Origin: CAVQJU01 sp963729215
Lineage (GTDB): Bacteria; Acidobacteriota; Vicinamibacteria; Vicinamibacterales; CAVVIG01
Assembly: GCA_963729215.1 (NCBI GenBank)
Contig: CAVSND010000014.1
Span: 1-51,864 of the forward strand
DNA length: 51,864 nt
Direction: 5' to 3'
Shown here: in pieces, positions 51,820 to 51,864 of the stretch
Layout: each line of letters starts with the position of its first letter
Position numbering within the stretch: position 1 is the first letter of the stretch
Made by a program: the position numbers and the translations under genes
The notes under the pieces: generated by a model
What the model was told of the DNA's origin: nothing
Database searches by the model: none
Seen by the model: the letters and a program-made list of their open reading frames with translations, nothing else

Positions 51820-51864
51820 GCCCTGGCTGCCGCAACATCAGTGCCACTCACAAGAACCAGAGTT

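Overview
The window is GC-rich and densely coded on both strands. Its gene content fits a soil-type Acidobacteriota, most likely class Vicinamibacteria. The clues are two VWFA-related acidobacterial-type proteins in tandem, two paralogous secreted proteins of a family common in that phylum, a membrane-anchored Ser/Thr kinase, a LIG-POL LigD, a DUF2934 protein, many GTG/TTG starts, and families of long intergenic palindromes. The taxonomy is inferred from gene content only.

Region 1-3322 is the decayed end of an integrated island. It holds a fragment of a DUF3987-type primase/helicase, an IS3-family element with perfect 23-bp ends but no orfA, a membrane J-domain protein with a zinc-ribbon tail, the C-terminal remnant of a tyrosine recombinase, a small ORF, and at 3300-3322 the 3' end of a tRNA-His gene, which would be the attachment-site scar. 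3398-14237 is mixed chromosomal housekeeping: a broken AAA ATPase, a plastocyanin-like lipoprotein, three small membrane proteins, two GNATs, an alpha/beta hydrolase, a cupin, a VOC protein, a class A beta-lactamase, a DUF2071 protein and an M1 aminopeptidase. 14314-25829 is mostly minus strand: secreted protein, Ser/Thr kinase with TPR-like tail, OprP-like porin, a CheB-CheR-PAS protein translationally coupled to a hybrid histidine kinase, a Tat sulfatase, and an Aba4-like membrane protein coupled to a second membrane protein. The last two diverge from a TetR gene, with two matching operators in the gap.

28666-36860 carries a LigM-like tetrahydrofolate-dependent O-demethylase, a ~945-residue secreted protein of unknown function and two VWA proteins joined by an ATGA overlap. 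An ExeA-type ATPase (36836-37852, minus) diverges from a GNAT gene and a membrane HD-GYP/GAF/GGDEF protein; the gap between them has an AT-rich palindromic promoter region and a leader able to form competing stems around the ribosome-binding site. 41707-45322 holds a molybdopterin oxidoreductase, DUF2934, ligD with a 9-bp tandem repeat in its linker, and a phosphinothricin-type acetyltransferase. 45506-51819 has a metal-handling flavour: Tat cupredoxin, methyltransferase, a 49-residue metallothionein, a zinc-ribbon protein, a TonB receptor and a cupredoxin/carboxypeptidase-regulatory lipoprotein.

About half of the recognisable genes are interrupted by one or a few single-base indels although both halves still match the same family. 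The even spread over conserved genes points to uncorrected assembly indels rather than biological decay, except in the island and a few places where real deletions are visible. I give such genes as one CDS spanning the frames and state where the frame changes.
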